Source of the DNA: Paucibacter sp. KBW04
GTDB taxonomy: Bacteria; Pseudomonadota; Gammaproteobacteria; Burkholderiales; Burkholderiaceae_C
Length of the DNA: 48,751 nt
Assembly (NCBI RefSeq): GCF_003852425.1
Contig: NZ_QAJN01000014.1
Coordinates: 263,258 to 312,008, forward strand
Reading direction: 5' to 3'
Numbering within the stretch: position 1 is the stretch's first letter; the number at the start of each line of letters is the position of its first letter. The position numbers were made by a program, and so were the translations under genes. The notes below the pieces were generated by a model. It was not told the DNA's origin. It was given only the letters and a program-made list of their open reading frames with translations, and ran no database searches. Positions 18,162 through 27,931 of the stretch are shown in pieces.

Positions 18162-19022
18162 GTGAGCATAGAACACTACGAAAATTTCCCCGTTGCCTCC
18201 TGGCTCTGCCCCAAGCCTCTGCGCCCGGCCATTGCCGCCATCTACCATTTCGCTCGCACCGCCGACGATCTGGCCGATGAAGGCGAGGCCAACCAAGCCC
18301 AGCGCATCCAGGACCTGCAAGACTATCGCGCCGACCTGCGCGCCGCCGCAGAGGGCCGAGCACCCTCGCCGCGCTGGGCCAGCCAGGTCTTCAATCCTTT
18401 GATCCCCGTCCTGCAGCAATATCGGCTCCCCCTGCCCTTGCTTGAACAACTGCTGGACGCCTTTGAACAAGACCTGCACCAGCAGCGCTACAGCGACCGG
18501 GCCGAATTGCTGGCCTACTGCAGCCGCTCAGCCAATCCGGTGGGGCGCCTGCTGCTGCATCTTTACGGGCTGAACGAGGCCAGCGCCCTGCGCCGCTCCG
18601 ATGCCATCTGCAGCGCCTTGCAGCTGATCAACTTCTGGCAGGACTTCACGCGCGACGGCCCCAAGGGCCGGGTCTATGCGCCACAAAGCGATCTGCAGCG
18701 CCACGGCCTGGACGCGCAAGCCCTCTTGGCCTGCCAGGACAGCCCGGCCGCAAGAGCCCTGATCCGCGATTTGTGCGACTGGGCCGAGCAATTGATGCTG
18801 GAGGGCGCCCCCCTGGTGCACCAGATCCCGGGGCGTGCCGGCTGGGAGCTTCGACTGGTGGTACAAGGCGGCCTGCGAATTCTTGAGAAAATCCGCGCGA
18901 TGCAATATGCAAGCCTTGTTCAACGCCCCAAACTCGTCGCCCTTGACGCCCCTGCCCTGCTCTTTCGCGCCCTGAGCATGCGTGCCGCAGGCGCGCCCAC
19001 ACCTTCAAAGGAAGCCCTGTGA
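18162..19022 (+). CDS. hpnC: Squalene synthase-like protein HpnC
   Basis: HpnC acts with HpnD and HpnE to convert farnesyl diphosphate to squalene; it turns presqualene diphosphate to hydroxysqualene. The 286-residue product has the trans-isoprenyl diphosphate synthase fold. It begins MSIEHYENFPVASWL with a GTG start, the conserved beginning of this family, and carries the metal-binding aspartates in RTADDLADEGE; the second motif region is around LINFWQDFTRD. It heads a three-gene unit and its stop overlaps the next start by four bases (GTGA). The role in hopanoids is implied only if a squalene-hopene cyclase exists elsewhere. Confidence 0.92.
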   Translation: MSIEHYENFPVASWLCPKPLRPAIAAIYHFARTADDLADEGEANQAQRIQDLQDYRADLRAAAEGRAPSPRWASQVFNPLIPVLQQYRLPLPLLEQLLDAFEQDLHQQRYSDRAELLAYCSRSANPVGRLLLHLYGLNEASALRRSDAICSALQLINFWQDFTRDGPKGRVYAPQSDLQRHGLDAQALLACQDSPAARALIRDLCDWAEQLMLEGAPLVHQIPGRAGWELRLVVQGGLRILEKIRAMQYASLVQRPKLVALDAPALLFRALSMRAAGAPTPSKEAL

Positions 19023-19867
19023 ACCCCGAGCAGTACGTGCAGGAAAAGGCCGCCAAGAGCGGCTCCAGCTTTTATTACGCCTTCTCCTTCCTGCCTCCGC
19101 CGCGGCGCGCGGCCATCACCGCTTTCTACGCGTTTTGCCGCGAGGTCGACGATGTGGTGGACGAGACCGAGGATCTGGGCGTGGCCGCCACCAAGCTGGC
19201 CTGGTGGCGCAAGGAAGCCGCCAATGCCTTCGCCGGTCAGCCCCAGCATCCGGTGATGCGGGCCTTGATGCCGCATTGCGCGGCCTTTGACATCCGTCTG
19301 GAGCACCTGAACGCCGTCATCGACGGCTGCCAAATGGATCTGGAACAAACGCGTTACCTCGACTACCCCGGCCTACAGCGCTACTGCCATCTGGTGGCTG
19401 GCGTGGTGGGCGAAGTCGCCTCGGGCATTTTTGGCCGCAGCCAGCCCGAGACCATTGCCTACGCCCACAAGCTGGGGCAGGCCATGCAACTGACCAATAT
19501 CATCCGCGACGTGGGCGATGACGCTCGCCGTGGCCGCATCTATCTGCCCATCTCGGAGCTGCAGCAATTCGATGTCAAAGCGCATGAAATCTTGCTGCGC
19601 ACAAAGCCCTGGGGCTATAGCGAGCGCTTCACCGCCCTGATGAAGTTCCAGGCCCAGCGGGCCCACCAGCTGTATGACGAGGCCTTCGCCCTCTTGCCCG
19701 AGGCCGATCGCAAGGCCCAAAAACCCGGCCTGATGATGGCCAATATCTACCGCGCCCTGCTGCGCGAGATCGAGCTGGAAGGCTTTCGCGTGCTGGAGCA
19801 GCGCATCTCCCTGACCCCGCTGCGCAAGGTCTGGATCGCCATGCGCACCAACTGGACGGGCCGTTGA
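19019..19867 (+). CDS. hpnD: Presqualene diphosphate synthase HpnD
   Basis: HpnD joins two farnesyl diphosphates into presqualene diphosphate. The 282 residues include the first aspartate-rich motif in FCREVDDVVDETED (about residues 39-52) and the second in NIIRDVGDDARRGRIYLP (about residues 160-177), both complete. The GTG start overlaps the hpnC stop (GTGA), and the end overlaps the TTG start of hpnE (TTGA), so all three are probably translated in a coupled way. Confidence 0.95.
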   Translation: MNPEQYVQEKAAKSGSSFYYAFSFLPPPRRAAITAFYAFCREVDDVVDETEDLGVAATKLAWWRKEAANAFAGQPQHPVMRALMPHCAAFDIRLEHLNAVIDGCQMDLEQTRYLDYPGLQRYCHLVAGVVGEVASGIFGRSQPETIAYAHKLGQAMQLTNIIRDVGDDARRGRIYLPISELQQFDVKAHEILLRTKPWGYSERFTALMKFQAQRAHQLYDEAFALLPEADRKAQKPGLMMANIYRALLREIELEGFRVLEQRISLTPLRKVWIAMRTNWTGR

Positions 19868-21165
19868 GCCAGCCGCTGAGAATTGCCGTTATCGGCGGCG
19901 GTTGGGCCGGCATCGCGGCGGCCGTCACGTCCTGCCAGCAGGGCGCGCAAGTCACGCTCATTGAGATGGCTGGGCAGTTGGGCGGTCGAGCCCGCAGCCT
20001 GGCCACCGGCGAGGCCGCGCCCTTCGCTCAGCTGGACAACGGCCAGCACATCCTGATCGGCGCCTACAGCCAGAGCTTGGCCCTAATGCAAAGCCTGGGT
20101 GTCGATTTGGCGCAGGCTTTTTTGCGCACACCGCTGCGCCTGCGCTACCCGCGCCACGAGGGTTTGCAGCTGCCAGCGGGTGCGCCACTGATCAGCTTCG
20201 CGCGCGGCGTCTTGGCCTATTCAAATTGGCCGCTCCTGGCTCGCTTGCGCCTTTTGGCGGCCGCCGGCGGCTGGCTTTTGCGCGGTTTCCACTGCCCGCC
20301 CGCCTGGACGGTGCAGACCTTGTGCGCCGGGCTGCCGCCATGCGTCAAACAAGACTTGATCGAGCCCCTGTGCGTGGCCGCGCTCAACACCCCGGCGAGC
20401 CATGCCAGCGCCCAGACCTTTTTGCGCGTGCTGCACGACGCCTTGTTCAGCGGCCCAGGTAGCGCCGATCTGCTCTTGCCCCGGCTATCGCTCAGCGAGT
20501 TGCTCGCCACACCGGCGCAACGCTGGCTGCAAGCGCATGGGGTCAAGCTGCACCTGGGCCAAAGGGTGCAGCAATTGAGCCGCAGCGACAAGGTTTGGCT
20601 TGTTGATGGCCAAGCTTTCGACCAGCTGATCCTGGCCTGCAGCCCTGTGGAAGCCGCCCGGCTGTGCGCCGAGATCCAATCCAGCTGGGCGGCACAGGCC
20701 GCGCAGCTGCGCTATGAGCCCATCATCACCGTCTATCTGCACAGCCCCGGTAGCCGCCTGCCCGCGCCCATGGTGGCCCTGCAGGAGGGTCCCAATGCCC
20801 CGGCGCAGTTTGTCTTCGACCTGGGCCAGCTCAGCCTGCAAGACGAGCGCAGCGGCGCTTTCGCCTTCGTCATCAGCGGGGCGGCCGCCTGGGTAGACAA
20901 AGGCCTTGGCGCCACCGGCGAGCAAGTGCTGGCCCAGGCGCTGCGCGAGTTCGATTGGCATAGCCCGCCGCAAGTGCAGCGCGTGCTGGCCGAGAAGCGC
21001 GCCACCTTTGCCTGCACACCCGGCCAGCAACGCCCGCCGCGCGAGATCGCAGCGGGGCTGCAAGCGGCCGGCGACTATGTGCAAGGCCCCTACCCCGCCA
21101 CGCTGGAAGGCGCGGTTCGGGCCGGTATGGCGGCGGCCCGCCATGCCCTCAAAAAGGTCGGCTGA
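19864..21165 (+). CDS. hpnE: Hydroxysqualene dehydroxylase HpnE
   Basis: HpnE is an FAD-dependent amine-oxidase-fold enzyme that reduces hydroxysqualene to squalene. The 433-residue product opens with the dinucleotide-binding motif IAVIGGGWAGIAAAV and GGRARSL, and ends in the flavin-contact region GDYVQGPYPATLEGAVRAG. The start is TTG at 19864, embedded in the hpnD stop. Its last 17 bases overlap the end of the convergent gene at 21149. Confidence 0.93.
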   Translation: MSQPLRIAVIGGGWAGIAAAVTSCQQGAQVTLIEMAGQLGGRARSLATGEAAPFAQLDNGQHILIGAYSQSLALMQSLGVDLAQAFLRTPLRLRYPRHEGLQLPAGAPLISFARGVLAYSNWPLLARLRLLAAAGGWLLRGFHCPPAWTVQTLCAGLPPCVKQDLIEPLCVAALNTPASHASAQTFLRVLHDALFSGPGSADLLLPRLSLSELLATPAQRWLQAHGVKLHLGQRVQQLSRSDKVWLVDGQAFDQLILACSPVEAARLCAEIQSSWAAQAAQLRYEPIITVYLHSPGSRLPAPMVALQEGPNAPAQFVFDLGQLSLQDERSGAFAFVISGAAAWVDKGLGATGEQVLAQALREFDWHSPPQVQRVLAEKRATFACTPGQQRPPREIAAGLQAAGDYVQGPYPATLEGAVRAGMAAARHALKKVG

Positions 21166-22270
21166 AGGGCGCAGCCAAGGGCTCGCCGATGAACAGGCCC
21201 TGGCCGGGCCATAACACGCTATGCCAGTAGGCCTCCAAGGCCGACACGCCTTGCACATAGGCCAGCAAAAGAAACTGTGGATGCGGGAACTTCTGGCGGT
21301 GATTGCAGGGCTCGCTGACCGTGCCATAGCTGGCCGTGGCACCGGCTTCCAACCAATCCAGGGCGCTCATCTGCACATTGCCGTTTTCCAGCCGACGCTC
21401 CAACTGCCCACCATACGAGGTCAGATGATCGGCCAGAGCACCGGGCAGCCAATCCACCTGATCTAGGCCGGGCACGCTGACCAGGCCGGTTTGATAAATC
21501 AGGGTCCGGCTCATGCTGGGCAGATGCTGCTGCGCCACCGGCTGCACTTGCAGACCAGGCAGGCGGCTGGCAGGCGGAAACAGGCTGGCCCGCACATTGC
21601 GCGCCGTGTCACTGGTGCTGACGAAGTAGGCATTCGCGGGGCTGAAGCCCGGCAGGCTGTGATCGGAGGCAATGCCGCGCTCGATCAAGGCTTTGGCGCT
21701 CTCCACACTGCGGGCAGCCAAGAGCATGGACGGCCGCAGCCCCAGGTCACGGAAGGGCCGAGCGCCAAAATAATTGAAATAGGGCGAAGGCTGCGAGGGC
21801 GCGCAGCTGTTCTTGCAAATCTCGGGCTGAAAACCCAGGGCCAAGGCGCTGGTGATGGAGTTGCAGGCCACGGCATAGGGCTGGGTCCAAGCCAGGGCCA
21901 AGGCCTGCACCTCGGGGCCCAGCTCGGCCTTGATCTGCGCTTGCAAGGCCTCAAACTCTGCCAGGTCCAGGGCGGCGCGCAAGGGCAAGCTCAGCCGCAG
22001 GATATTGGCTTCGGGAATATTGCGACGGGCGGCGTAGTACTCACCCACCGCCACCGAGTAAGGGTCGGCGCTATTGATCACCAGACCCAGCTGTGCAGCC
22101 GTGATGCGCCCCTGCAGACGGGGAAATCGCTGCCAAGTAGGCGCTGGCGCTGGCGCCGCGCTGGCACCTGAGGCCACGGGCGAAGCCGCTGCCTGCGCCA
22201 GGGCAGCTTGCCCTGTCAGCAGAGACAAAACAAGGGCGAGCAAGGGTGCAAAGACAAGGCCAAAAATCAA
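21149..22270 (-). CDS. TIGR03790-family exported protein, function unknown
   Basis: I recognise this as the TIGR03790 family of uncharacterised bacterial proteins. It shows the family-like part LGLVINSADPYSVAVGEYYAARRNIP, and later ALDWLEAGATASYGTVSEPCN and the C-terminal QFLLLAYVQGVSALEAYWHSV. I chose the TTG at 22270, which gives a clean signal peptide (FAPLLALVLSLLTGQAALA), and has AAGG upstream. A longer frame begins with GTG at 22378, but that lies only 9 bp from the divergent IclR gene. The protein is 373 residues. Its tail overlaps hpnE convergently. Its biochemical role is unknown; a link to hopanoids is not supported by more than position. Confidence 0.75.
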   Translation of the reverse strand: MIFGLVFAPLLALVLSLLTGQAALAQAAASPVASGASAAPAPAPTWQRFPRLQGRITAAQLGLVINSADPYSVAVGEYYAARRNIPEANILRLSLPLRAALDLAEFEALQAQIKAELGPEVQALALAWTQPYAVACNSITSALALGFQPEICKNSCAPSQPSPYFNYFGARPFRDLGLRPSMLLAARSVESAKALIERGIASDHSLPGFSPANAYFVSTSDTARNVRASLFPPASRLPGLQVQPVAQQHLPSMSRTLIYQTGLVSVPGLDQVDWLPGALADHLTSYGGQLERRLENGNVQMSALDWLEAGATASYGTVSEPCNHRQKFPHPQFLLLAYVQGVSALEAYWHSVLWPGQGLFIGEPLAAPFSRPF

Positions 22271-22387
22271 GCCTGAGGCCTTGTATTCAGCACCCTGAAC
22301 AGCCGGTGTTGCTCGCAGGAAACCATATCGAGGCGCGGATGCGGTTTTCGTAATACAAAACAAATCAAACTCCCGCACAATGTCTGC

Positions 22388-23158
22388 ATGAAAAGCAAAG
22401 AGGATAAGGCGCCAGCCATCCAGGTGCTGGAACGCATGTTTTCGCTATTGGATGTGTTGGCCAGTCATCAGGACCCGGTGTCCCTGAAGGAAATCAGCGC
22501 CAGCACGGGTCTGCACCCTTCCACCGCGCACCGCATTCTCAACGACTTGGCGATTGGCCGTTTTGTCGACCGACCCGAGGCCGGCAGCTACCGCCTGGGC
22601 ATGCGCATGCTGGAGCTGGGCAATCTGGTCAAGGCCCGCCTGGATGTGCGCGACGCCGCCATCGGCCCCATGCGCGAGCTGCACAAATTCACCCACCAGC
22701 CGGTCAATCTCTCGGTGCGCCAAGGCGATGAAATCGTCTATATCGAGCGCACGTATAGCGAGCGCTCCGGCATGCAAGTCGTGCGCGCCGTAGGCGGCCG
22801 GGCACCCTTGCATCTGACCTCGGTGGGCAAGCTGTTTTTGGCCAGCGATGACCCCTTGCGTGTGCGCAGCTATGCCACCCGCACCGGCTTGGCCGGCCAC
22901 ACCCGCAACAGCCTGACCGACATCATCGCCCTAGAACGCGAGATGGCCTTGGTGCGCCAGCGCGGCGTTGCCCGTGACGACGAGGAGTTGGAGTTGGGCG
23001 TGCGCTGCATGGCGGCCGGCATTTACGACGACCAAGCCAAGCTGATCGCCGGCCTGTCCATCTCCGCCCCGGCCGATCGCCTGGAAGAGTCCTGGCTGGC
23101 GCGGCTGAAGGAAACCGCGGCGCAGATCTCGGCCGAGCTGGGCTACCGCGGTGGCTGA
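22388..23158 (+). CDS. IclR-family transcriptional regulator
   Basis: IclR regulators bind DNA as dimers or tetramers and sense small metabolites. The 256 residues have an N-terminal winged helix-turn-helix (about 12-75, with VSLKEISASTGLHPSTAHRI) and a C-terminal IclR effector domain with VGGRAPLHLTSVGKLFLAS and a conserved Cys in LGVRCMAAGIYDD. The ATG at 22388 is used. It diverges from the TIGR03790 gene and could control it; it ends at a bidirectional terminator. Its target cannot be told from the sequence. Confidence 0.92.
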   Translation: MKSKEDKAPAIQVLERMFSLLDVLASHQDPVSLKEISASTGLHPSTAHRILNDLAIGRFVDRPEAGSYRLGMRMLELGNLVKARLDVRDAAIGPMRELHKFTHQPVNLSVRQGDEIVYIERTYSERSGMQVVRAVGGRAPLHLTSVGKLFLASDDPLRVRSYATRTGLAGHTRNSLTDIIALEREMALVRQRGVARDDEELELGVRCMAAGIYDDQAKLIAGLSISAPADRLEESWLARLKETAAQISAELGYRGG

Positions 23159-23184
23159 GTTCGGCGGCTGCGCAGAGCATAAAA

Positions 23185-23213
23185 AAACGCGCTCGATGAG
23201 CGCGTTTCTTTTT
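23185..23213. terminator. Bidirectional terminator (IclR gene / pbpG)
   Basis: AAACGCGCTC (23185-23194) pairs with GAGCGCGTTT (23198-23207) around a 3-nt loop; plus strand is followed by CTTTTTT, minus strand by TTTT. It serves two convergent genes. Confidence 0.85.
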
Positions 23214-23230
23214 TGGGGTAGTCAGCGAGA

Positions 23231-24292
23231 TCAGCCGCCAGTCTTGACCTTGGCGTGATTCAGCTCGGCCGGGTTGCTGATGATCCACTTGCGCACCCGC
23301 TCGGCATCGCCGATCCGCGAGTATTTGCCGGTGGAGTCCAGGAACACCATGATCAGCTTGCGGCCGGCCATACGCGCTTGCATCACCAGGCAACGACCGG
23401 CCTCGTTGATGAAACCGGTTTTTTGCAGGCCGATGTCCCAGCCCGGATTGCTCAGCAAGCCATTGGTGCTGTGGAAAGCCACTTGACGCCGGCCCAGGGC
23501 CACCTGGTACTCACGCGAGGTGGATAGTTCACGCAGCAGCGGCACTTCATGCGCCACCTTCACCAGGGCCGCCAAGTCCTTGGCGCTGGATTGATTGCGG
23601 CTGGACAGGCCGGTGGGCTCCACATAATGGGTGTCCGTCATGCCCAGGGACTGAGCCTTCTGGTTCATCGCCGCCACAAAAGCCGGCAAGCCACCGGGGT
23701 AGTTGCGGCCCATGGCGTTGGCGGCACGGTTTTCCGACGACATCAGGGCCAGATGCATCATCTCGCCACGCGTCAAGGTTGTGCCAACGACCAGGCGTGA
23801 ACGGGTGCCCTTCTCGGAATCGATGTCTTCGTCCGTGATGGTCAGCTTCTCGTCCATGGACTGGCCGGCATCCACCACCACCAGGGCCGTCATCAGCTTG
23901 GTGATGGAGGCGATGGGCAGCACCGCGGAGGGGTTCTTGGAGAACAGGACCTCATTGGTTTCCTGGTCCATCACCAGGGCCACGCTGGACTTCAGATCCA
24001 GCGGGTCTTCCACCGCATGCAGGCCGTAGAGCTGACCATAGGTCGGCTTGGCTGCGACGACCGCAGCGGCGGCCGCGCCAGCCGCTGCGGCCTTGCGAAC
24101 GCTGCGCGAAGACTTGGCCGAGGCCACGTTCTGCTTGCCCGCACGGGCCTTCTTGACCGGTGCCTTCTGAGCACTTTGCTTGGCAGACGTCGCCTTGGTC
24201 CGCGTGTTTGACGCTGCCTGTGCAGGCAGGGCCAAGCCCGTGGCCACCAAAGCGGCGCACAGGAAGGTGCGTGACAACATTGATTTAATCAT
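23231..24292 (-). CDS. pbpG: D-alanyl-D-alanine endopeptidase (PBP7-type)
   Basis: This is a low-molecular-mass penicillin-binding protein that cuts peptidoglycan cross-links in the periplasm. The 353-residue product has a signal peptide (LCAALVATGLALPAQA), a long basic Ala/Lys/Ser-rich linker (about 25-80), and the three active-site motifs: SITK in ASITKLMTAL, SEN in SSENRAANAM, and KTG in LQKTGFINEAG. The ATG at 24292 gives the best signal; a TTG two codons before is the alternative. The linker may bind peptidoglycan or simply span space. Endopeptidase rather than carboxypeptidase is inferred from resemblance to PbpG. Confidence 0.88.
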   Translation of the reverse strand: MIKSMLSRTFLCAALVATGLALPAQAASNTRTKATSAKQSAQKAPVKKARAGKQNVASAKSSRSVRKAAAAGAAAAAVVAAKPTYGQLYGLHAVEDPLDLKSSVALVMDQETNEVLFSKNPSAVLPIASITKLMTALVVVDAGQSMDEKLTITDEDIDSEKGTRSRLVVGTTLTRGEMMHLALMSSENRAANAMGRNYPGGLPAFVAAMNQKAQSLGMTDTHYVEPTGLSSRNQSSAKDLAALVKVAHEVPLLRELSTSREYQVALGRRQVAFHSTNGLLSNPGWDIGLQKTGFINEAGRCLVMQARMAGRKLIMVFLDSTGKYSRIGDAERVRKWIISNPAELNHAKVKTGG

Positions 24293-24364
24293 CTTCAATC
24301 CGGTCCCGAGGTCTGGCGCTTAGTTTAGGTGATAGGAAAAACACAGGCAAGATCAAAAGCTTAG

Positions 24365-24385
24365 GCTCCGCTTTTAAAGCGGAGC
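24365..24385 (-). terminator. Hairpin downstream of leuA
   Basis: GCTCCGCTTT and AAAGCGGAGC form a 10-bp perfect inverted repeat (24365-24385, 1-nt centre). It is 118 bp after the leuA stop and has only a weak T run (CTTTTG on the minus strand). The remaining bases of 24299-24502 hold no visible gene. Confidence 0.35.
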
Positions 24386-24502
24386 TTTGTATCAAGCAGG
24401 ACGTAGAAACCCTAGCTCATACCCTACTCCGTAGCTTTCAACGCGCATTTTTGCCATTTCGCCTACACAAAGCCTGCCAGTGTGGGCCGGGTCATGACCC
24501 GA

Positions 24503-26044
24503 TCAACCTTGGGCCGCGACTCGCTCGGTCTTGCTGTGCAGCTTGTTGAGCGCGCTTAGATAGGCTTTGGCCGAGGCCACGACGATGTCGGGATCGGCCC
24601 CCACGCCATTGACCACACGCCCCGCATGCTGCAGGCGAACTGTCACCTCACCCTGCGATTCTGTGCTTCCGCTGGTGATGGCATTGACCGAATAGAGCAG
24701 CATCTCGGCGCCACTTTGAGCGGCCGACTCGATCGCACGCAGCACCGCATCCACCGGGCCATTGCCCTCGCTATGGGTGCTGTGTTCCACCTCGCCGGCG
24801 GCAAACACCACATTGGCTTGCGGACGCTCGCCCATTTCGGAGCGCTGGGCCAGAGCCACCAAACGGTAATGTTCTTGCTCGGCGGTGACGGACTCGTCCA
24901 TCACCAGGGCGATGATGTCCTCGTCGAAGATTTCGTTCTTGCGGTCGGCCAGATCCTTGAAGCGCACAAAGGCGGCGTTCACCTCGGCCTCGGACTCCAG
25001 CGTGATGCCCAGTTCTTGCAGGCGCTGCTTGAAGGCGTTGCGACCGCTCAGCTTGCCCAGCACGATTTTGTTGGCGCTCCAGCCCACATCTTCGGCCCGC
25101 ATGATCTCGTAGGTGTCACGCGCCTTCAGCACGCCGTCCTGGTGGATGCCCGAGGCGTGGGCAAAAGCATTGGCGCCCACCACGGCCTTATTGGGCTGGA
25201 TCACAAAACCGGTGGTTTGCGAAACCAGCTTGGAGGCGGCCACGATCTGCTTGGCATCGATATTGATGTCCAGGCCAAAGTAGTCGCGGCGGGTCTTGAT
25301 CGCCATCACCACCTCTTCCAAGGAGCAATTGCCCGCCCGCTCGCCCAGGCCGTTGATGGTGCACTCGACCTGACGCGCGCCACCGATTTGCACACCGGCC
25401 AGGGAGTTAGCCACGGCCATGCCCAGGTCGTTATGGCAATGCACCGACCAGATGGCCTGATCCGAGTTAGGCACGCGTTCGCGCAGAGTCTTGATGAAGT
25501 TGCCGTAGAGCTCGGGGATGGCATAGCCCACGGTGTCGGGAATATTGATGGTGCGCGCGCCTTCCTTGATCACCGCCTCCACCACCCGCGCCAGGAACTC
25601 GGGGTCGGAGCGATAGCCGTCTTCGGGCGAGAACTCGATGTCGTCGGTCAGATTGCGGGCAAAACGCACGGCCTGAATCGCCTGCTCCAGCACCTGCTCG
25701 CGCGTCATGCGCAGTTTCTTCTCCATATGCAACTCGCTGGTCGCGATGAAGGTATGGATGCGCGAACGGGCCGCGCCCTTCAAGGCCTCGGCGGCACGGG
25801 CGATGTCACGATCATTGGCACGGGCCAGCGAACAGATGGTGCTCTCGCGGATCGCATCGGCAATCGCCTTGACCGCCTCGAAGTCCCCGTTGCTGGAGGC
25901 CGCAAAACCCGCCTCGATCACATCGACCTTGAGCCGCTCCAATTGACGCGCAATGCGCAGCTTCTCGTCCTTGGTCATGGAGGCGCCGGGGCTTTGCTCA
26001 CCGTCGCGCAAGGTGGTGTCGAAAATAATCAGTTGCTGGCTCAT
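24503..26044 (-). CDS. leuA: 2-isopropylmalate synthase, classical LeuA type
   Basis: LeuA condenses acetyl-CoA with 2-ketoisovalerate, the first committed step to leucine. The 513-residue protein has the catalytic opening [16 protein letters not shown], the metal-binding [14 protein letters not shown], the [11 protein letters not shown] segment and a C-terminal regulatory domain (about 390-510) with [15 protein letters not shown], where leucine feedback acts. It lies 50 bp after a second, unlike isopropylmalate synthase gene in the same direction and may share its transcript. A role as citramalate synthase cannot be fully excluded but the wording is LeuA. Confidence 0.93.
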   Translation of the reverse strand: MSQQLIIFDTTLRDGEQSPGASMTKDEKLRIARQLERLKVDVIEAGFAASSNGDFEAVKAIADAIRESTICSLARANDRDIARAAEALKGAARSRIHTFIATSELHMEKKLRMTREQVLEQAIQAVRFARNLTDDIEFSPEDGYRSDPEFLARVVEAVIKEGARTINIPDTVGYAIPELYGNFIKTLRERVPNSDQAIWSVHCHNDLGMAVANSLAGVQIGGARQVECTINGLGERAGNCSLEEVVMAIKTRRDYFGLDINIDAKQIVAASKLVSQTTGFVIQPNKAVVGANAFAHASGIHQDGVLKARDTYEIMRAEDVGWSANKIVLGKLSGRNAFKQRLQELGITLESEAEVNAAFVRFKDLADRKNEIFDEDIIALVMDESVTAEQEHYRLVALAQRSEMGERPQANVVFAAGEVEHSTHSEGNGPVDAVLRAIESAAQSGAEMLLYSVNAITSGSTESQGEVTVRLQHAGRVVNGVGADPDIVVASAKAYLSALNKLHSKTERVAAQG

Positions 26045-26094
26045 GGGATGGGGCTTTCCTAGAAAACTTGACGGGGCTTGGCTTTGCTAATTCT

Positions 26095-27801
26095 TCAGAT
26101 CGACGCCACCGGCTCGTCGGCCAGTGTCAGGTGACCCTGCCGGGCGGCGCGATTCAGGCCGGACACGATGGCCTTGAGCGAGGCAGACACGATGTTCGCA
26201 TCAATGCCAACGCCAAACAGGGTCTGGCTCTCGCCGATGCGCAGTTCCAGATAGGCCACGGCGCGCGCATTGGCGCCGCTGCCGATGGCGTGCTCGTGAT
26301 AGTCCAGCACCCGCAGTCCCGCGGGCAGTTGGCGATTCAGGCCCTCGACAAAAGCGTCGATGGGGCCGCTGCCCTGGCCTTGCACCTCGATGCGGTTTTG
26401 GCCGATCAGGGCTTGCGCGCGCAGGGCCACTTGGCCGGCATCAATCTCGGTCAGGGCTGTGTGTTGCAGACTGGCGGCGGCCTGTGCATCGGCCAGACCA
26501 TACTCGCCCTCAAAAATGCGCCACAAATCGGCGGCCGACAATTCCTTGCCCGCATCGTCCATCACCGCCTGCACCACCTGGCTGAATTCGATCTGCAGAC
26601 GGCGCGGCAGTTCCACCCCGTACTCGGCCTCCAGCAGATAAGAGATACCGCCCTTGCCTGACTGGCTGTTCACGCGGATCACCGCGTCATAGCTGCGGCC
26701 CAAGTCCTTGGGATCGATGGGCAGATAAGGCATGTCCCAAATCTCGCCCTCCTTGCGGGCGGCAAAGGCCTTTTTTATCGCATCCTGGTGCGAGCCCGAG
26801 AAGGAGGTGTAGACCAGATCGCCAACATAAGGATGGCGCGGATGCACGGCGAGTTGATTGCAATGCTCGACGCAGCGACGCACCTCGTCGATGTCTGAGA
26901 AATCCAGCTCGGGGTAGATGCCCTGGGTGTAGAGATTGAGAGCGATATTGACCAGATCCACATTGCCAGTGCGCTCGCCATTGCCGAACAAGCAGCCCTC
27001 GATGCGATCGGCTCCGGCCATCAGGGCGAACTCGCCGGCCGCCGTGCCGGTGCCACGGTCATTGTGCGGGTGGACCGACAGCACGATGGCCTCGCGGCGC
27101 TGCAGATGGCGGTGCATCCACTCGACCATATCGGCAAAGATATTCGGCGTGGAATGCTCCACCGTCGCGGGCAGATTGATGATGCATTTGCGTTCGGCCG
27201 TGACGCCCCAGGCCTCGGTCACCGCATCCACCACCCGCTTGGAAAAAGCCAGTTCGGTGCCCGAGAACATCTCAGGCGAATACTGGAAGACGAACTCGGT
27301 GGCCGGCTGCTGAGCGGCCAGCTCGCGCACCATGCGGGTGTGGGTAACGGCCAGATCGACGATCTGATCTTCATCCATACCGAGCACCACCCGGCGCATC
27401 ACCGGGGCCACGGCGTTGTAGAGATGGACGATGACGCGCCGCGCGCCGCGCAAGGACTCAAAGGTTCGTTCGATCAGGGGCTGGCGGGCCTGGGTCAGCA
27501 CCTGGATGCTGACGTCGGCGGGGATCAAATCCTCCTCGATCAGCAAGCGCACGAAATCGAAGTCCGCCTGCGAGGCCGAGGGGAAACCTACTTCGATTTC
27601 CTTGAAGCCGATTCTCACCAGCATCTGGAACATGCGCAGCTTGCGCTGCGGATCCATGGGTTCGATCAGGGCTTGGTTGCCGTCACGCAAATCGGTGCTC
27701 AGCCATTGCGGAGCCTTGCTGAGTTGCACATCGGGCCAGGTCCGATTGGCAAGAGCAATGGGGGCAAAGGCGCGGTACTTGTTCTGTGCTTGCTTCAACA
27801 T
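26095..27801 (-). CDS. leuA: 2-isopropylmalate synthase, long (LeuA2-like) type
   Basis: A second enzyme for the same reaction, of the longer class found in actinobacteria, yeasts and many betaproteobacteria. The 568 residues open [15 protein letters not shown] and contain [29 protein letters not shown] and SHQDAIKK, with a C-terminal LeuA dimer/regulatory domain (about 440-565). The ATG at 27801 is preceded by GGAATCAAACC. The frame could open further up to 27867, but that would run over the attenuator region. It is the gene directly behind the leucine attenuator. Confidence 0.93.
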   Translation of the reverse strand: MLKQAQNKYRAFAPIALANRTWPDVQLSKAPQWLSTDLRDGNQALIEPMDPQRKLRMFQMLVRIGFKEIEVGFPSASQADFDFVRLLIEEDLIPADVSIQVLTQARQPLIERTFESLRGARRVIVHLYNAVAPVMRRVVLGMDEDQIVDLAVTHTRMVRELAAQQPATEFVFQYSPEMFSGTELAFSKRVVDAVTEAWGVTAERKCIINLPATVEHSTPNIFADMVEWMHRHLQRREAIVLSVHPHNDRGTGTAAGEFALMAGADRIEGCLFGNGERTGNVDLVNIALNLYTQGIYPELDFSDIDEVRRCVEHCNQLAVHPRHPYVGDLVYTSFSGSHQDAIKKAFAARKEGEIWDMPYLPIDPKDLGRSYDAVIRVNSQSGKGGISYLLEAEYGVELPRRLQIEFSQVVQAVMDDAGKELSAADLWRIFEGEYGLADAQAAASLQHTALTEIDAGQVALRAQALIGQNRIEVQGQGSGPIDAFVEGLNRQLPAGLRVLDYHEHAIGSGANARAVAYLELRIGESQTLFGVGIDANIVSASLKAIVSGLNRAARQGHLTLADEPVASI

Positions 27802-27860
27802 GGTTTGATTCCAGGTGATTTGTGTTCGCAAGCAACAGAAGGGACGGGTTGGGATGGGTA

Positions 27861-27898
27861 AAAACAAAAACGGCCCGCTGCTGCTTGCATACGGGCCG
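27861..27898 (-). terminator. Attenuator terminator of the leucine leader
   Basis: CGGCCCG (27898-27892 on the minus strand) pairs with CGGGCCG (27877-27871), loop 14 nt, followed by TTTTTGTTTTT. The left arm can instead pair with ACGGGTT of the leader ORF (27946-27940), giving the alternate antiterminator. Confidence 0.8.
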
Positions 27899-27931
27899 AC
27901 GAGATCTCAACGTTTGGATGGACGTGCGCGA

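Noticed and set aside
24626-26062. 478-codon open frame antisense to leuA
   Set aside because: Complement of a well-supported synthase; composition is shadow-like.
27801-27867. N-terminal extension of the long leuA
   Set aside because: It would run over the attenuator T-tract and lacks family similarity before [12 protein letters not shown].
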